In this document: one piece after another, positions 44,036-46,471 of the stretch
Layout: each line of letters begins with the position of its first letter
Position numbering within the stretch: the first letter of the stretch is position 1
Assembly (NCBI GenBank): GCA_011947345.1
Contig: JAAVTG010000015.1
Coordinates: 1-46,471 of the forward strand
Source of the DNA: Phytophthora quininea
Lineage: Eukaryota > Oomycota > Peronosporomycetes > Peronosporales > Peronosporaceae
Length of the DNA: 46,471 nt
Direction: 5' to 3'
Notes under the pieces: model-generated
What the model was told of the DNA's origin: nothing
The model's database searches: none
What the model saw: only the letters and a program-made list of their open reading frames with translations
Position numbers and translations under genes: made by a program

Positions 44036-44512
44036 GGGGACCATCCCCATATCAAGGCCATACCACGATGGAAATCGCTAAGCTGCCTTTTTTCAGCGGA
44101 ATATATGCTTCGGTTCAATTCTAGTCTTCATTTACACACCAAGTCAAGCGAGACTTCGAAAGAGTTTGAAGTCTGAAGCCACAAAAGTCGGCGACATTGC
44201 CTGTGTGAACCGACACTGTTCACCGTGACCTAGAGTACAAAGCATCATCAGTGGCGAGAACTCCGAGGTAACTTCGGTGTCAGTTGAATGCGTCGAAGTA
44301 AGTGAAGAGGGGCGCGGTATCATTAAGGCCACAGCCCACTTGGGATTTTATTCGGCTGTGCGTTGAAGTCCACAACCTGCCATCTGCTTGTCAATCAACC
44401 TCAGCGGCCAAACTTGCCAATCAATACTAGTAGATGTAAATCGATTTATGTCGACATTTTGGGGAGACCCTAACAAAATCACTTTTGTTTCGCGATTGCA
44501 CTCCAAGGCGGG
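44036..44512. other. Intergenic, about 480 bp
   Basis: No gene or repeat recognised. AT-richer than its neighbours; presumably the 3' end of the EF-hand gene and the promoter of the Uma2-like gene. Confidence 0.4.
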
Positions 44513-45037
44513 ATGAGCGTTCCGGCGAGTCCAAGGAAATACGAGGTCACTCCTCCGCCAGATCTGAATGAAGCAGCGGAAAACGAGTTGTTGCTACTCG
44601 AATACAACTTCCCATTTCTTCTCGTGAGTAGTGTAGCGATAACGCCAGCATCGGATCAAGAGAGGATCGAGGTCATAGGCCAAGCTGTAAATTGGCGCGC
44701 ACGACACCCAGAGCAGCCCGGGGTTTTTCATGTCAACATCGGCTACCAATTCAACGAGAATGAGAGCGGGTATCGCTGCCAGTTTGTTCCTGACATGGCG
44801 TACGTCGATAAGCGCACGTGGACTCGAGTTTCTGACGAAGAGAACAGAAACAATCGGTACTTGCGGTGCGTACCGGAGGTTGTAATTGAGCTGATGAAGG
44901 AGAAGGACAGCATCGAAGACTTGCAGGACAAGGTGACCAAATTTGTCGATGCTGGCACGCGTGAAGGAGTCATTGTCGACACTCGACGCGATCGGGTTTG
45001 GATCTGCAACCGAGGCCAACTGCCGTATTTTGACTAA
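44513..45037 (+). CDS. Uma2 (DUF820)-type PD-(D/E)XK nuclease-fold protein
   Basis: Intact 174-residue frame. The second half matches the Uma2 pattern: FVPDMAYVDKRTW (catalytic PD), then PEVVIELMKEKDS (acidic strand, where bacterial members usually read VEV or VEI-x-S), then LQDKVTKFVDAG and a hydrophobic strand near the end (RDRVWICNRGQ). Uma2 proteins are abundant in cyanobacteria and other bacteria and are restriction-endonuclease-like; eukaryotic members are unusual, though I recall oomycete entries. No bacterial-type codon shift is obvious against the neighbours. Enzyme activity is not established. Bacterial origin is inference. Confidence 0.72.
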   Translation: MSVPASPRKYEVTPPPDLNEAAENELLLLEYNFPFLLVSSVAITPASDQERIEVIGQAVNWRARHPEQPGVFHVNIGYQFNENESGYRCQFVPDMAYVDKRTWTRVSDEENRNNRYLRCVPEVVIELMKEKDSIEDLQDKVTKFVDAGTREGVIVDTRRDRVWICNRGQLPYFD

Positions 45038-45184
45038 TTGTCTCCGATCGAGTTCACCTCGTGGCCAGGGTTTACACTTGACTGCAACATGATCCGCGAT
45101 GCCCGAGTCAGCGCCGGCCTCGATTAAAGCAACAGCACAGTGAGGTAGCAAGCAGAAAAACAATGAGGTATTGAATCGAGCTAT

Positions 45185-45876
45185 CTACATGCACGTCAAC
45201 ATAGTGGTGACTAGGGCGACGAGGAGGCTAAAGCTGCAGGATAATTGAGCCGTGGACGAAGTTCCTCGTCCGGATTGACGGTTGGGGGCTGTCATTGTGT
45301 TGTCTGAAGAGCTGGAGGTTTGTGTTGCAGCAGTACTACCAGTATCGGTCGTTGTGGAGTTGCTGCCGTCGCAGGACTCCGAATCGCTGCGCCCAAAGTC
45401 TTGTGTCCAGAAGTGGTGATACCTGCCGTCCGGGTTGTAGGCGTAGGCTGCTCCTAACATGGTAAAGTCGCCCAGAATGTTGTGGCGATGGCCCTCCGAG
45501 TTCATCCACGCGTCCATGACTTCAGCTACGTCAACTTGACCGGCGGCGACGTTCTCAGCGACGCCTTGCCAGTCGTAACCAGCTTCGGTCACTCGTTGGG
45601 ACATCGTCGATCCGTCCGACCCGTCGTGGCTCATGAAGTCACCGGCTGCTTGGTCGTCCGAATGACGTTGCGCCGATTCTGCAGTTCGCTGTTCGTGCAG
45701 AGCGCGGCGAGACCTTGAGCGGCTCGTTCCTGATTCACGCGCTCGAGCATGAGACCGACGTAGTCCGACGACTGCGAGTACGTTTGCAGCTTACGGTGAG
45801 AGTCATCGGCCGACGTCAAGAGGAAGAGGAAGGTGGTGGTGGTGAAAAGTAAAAGCGTCTTCATGATCAGCAGCAT
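45185..45876 (-). CDS. Secreted CAP/PR-1 protein with GPI-type tail, one frameshift
   Basis: CAP-superfamily secreted protein (sterol or lipid-binding fold of PR-1). A signal peptide (MKTLLLFTTTTFLFLLTSA) can start at 45864 or at an ATG four codons upstream (45876). The CAP domain shows LERVNQERAAQGLAAL, GVAENVAAG, NSEGHRHNILG and HHFWTQDFG. After a Ser/Thr-rich linker the C-terminus ends in a hydrophobic stretch (FSLLVALVTTMLTCM) suited to a GPI anchor. The frame slips near 45673, where one base is missing. In plant pathogens such proteins are secreted during infection. Confidence 0.8.
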
Positions 45877-46091
45877 GCAAATTCGAAAGTGACATCGTGG
45901 TGCAGGTGGACAGCGGTCTCACCGCTGGATACTAACTAACCTACACATGGTGATGGGTGCTTGTGTTCCCCTTTGACTAATCTGGTACCCCCACTATCCG
46001 TGGCGAACACCAAGCAACCGTGTCACACGCTGCATTTGACGGATACTACAGCTATCTAGAGCATGGAGCCTACAATGCCTGGTGAAGACCT

Positions 46092-46471
46092 TCAGCCTTG
46101 CTTCGACTTTGTCACTGATGTAGTTGGTGTTGCAGCTAGTGCTTGAGCCACCGCTTTTCGAACGCTCAACGCTCGCACAATGAGTTCCCGACGTTTGGCT
46201 CGAGAGTGCAGCAGCACGTTGCGTTCATGGAGACGTCGCAATTTGTCCGGGACGTCCTGAAGCTCTGGGTTCCCACTCAAGTCAAGGACACGCAGCTTTG
46301 GCAGCATCTCCACCGTCGTCTCCTCAATTGATCGTAGTCTGTTGTCGGCTAGCAGCAACACCTGGAGCTTGTGCAGTCCTAGCAGTTTCGCGTCCACAGT
46401 GTCAAAGCAGATTGTCTCGAGTTGATTTCCTCGTGCATCCAGCTCCTCGAGCGCATCAAGTCGCTCAAAAG
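46092..46471 (-). CDS. Leucine-rich-repeat protein, C-terminal part, runs off window
   Basis: An open frame from the window edge to the stop at 46092. Three LRR units are visible: LDALEELDARGNQLETI, LHKLQVLLLADNRLRSI and LPKLRVLDLSGNPELQDV. A basic helical tail of about 45 residues follows (SRAKRRELIVRALSVRKAV). The N-terminal part and family lie outside the window. Confidence 0.75.
   Translation of the reverse strand, partial: FERLDALEELDARGNQLETICFDTVDAKLLGLHKLQVLLLADNRLRSIEETTVEMLPKLRVLDLSGNPELQDVPDKLRRLHERNVLLHSRAKRRELIVRALSVRKAVAQALAATPTTSVTKSKQG

Overview
The window reads as nuclear DNA of an oomycete, most likely Phytophthora or a close relative. The evidence is dense genes with short GT-AG introns, YCAYTYY-type initiator motifs just upstream of start codons, secreted proteins with an EEER motif after the signal peptide, an oomycete-style Cys-rich DNA-binding-like protein, an M96-like protein, and transposon families typical of these genomes (MULE, hAT, Tc1/mariner, Harbinger-like). 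No rRNA, tRNA or CRISPR was recognised.

Layout. 1-6.2 kb: a STE20/MST-like kinase divergent from HSP70 copy 1, a Cys-rich transcription-factor-like gene and a syntaxin-6-type Qc-SNARE. 6.4-21.5 kb: a large inverted repeat with two 2577-bp arms (6410-8986 and 18906-21482). Each arm carries a full HSP70 gene (copies 2 and 3) with its heat-shock promoter. The 9.9-kb spacer is a transposon graveyard: a truncated host-like gene fragment, a Harbinger-like transposase, a pogo-like fragment, a hAT with its 8-bp target duplication, an inner inverted repeat that preserves the hAT empty site, and a Tc1/mariner with identical 253-bp inverted ends. 21.9-26.6 kb: two paralogous secreted effector-like genes, the second split by a 3.2-kb MULE with a perfect 9-bp target duplication. 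27-31.8 kb: a psq-type HTH protein, a small putative secreted protein and HSP70 copy 4. 32-46.5 kb: an ordinary host gene run, namely a Polycomb-type RING/RAWUL protein, a small membrane protein, a CDIN1-like nuclease, an unknown 192-aa protein, an M96-like protein, a kelch protein, a CTD-type phosphatase, a receptor-like TKL kinase, a small EF-hand protein, a Uma2-type nuclease-fold protein, a GPI-type CAP/PR-1 protein and the end of an LRR protein.

Two themes run through the window. First, four cytosolic HSP70 genes evolve in concert: copies 2, 3 and 4 share a 1208-bp block almost base for base, and smaller conversion-like patches are visible. Second, most other host genes are broken by single missing bases, very often in short homopolymers. 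This looks more like residual sequencing error than mass pseudogenisation, so 'broken' calls outside the transposons should be read with that in mind. All calls come from reading the sequence; no database search was run.
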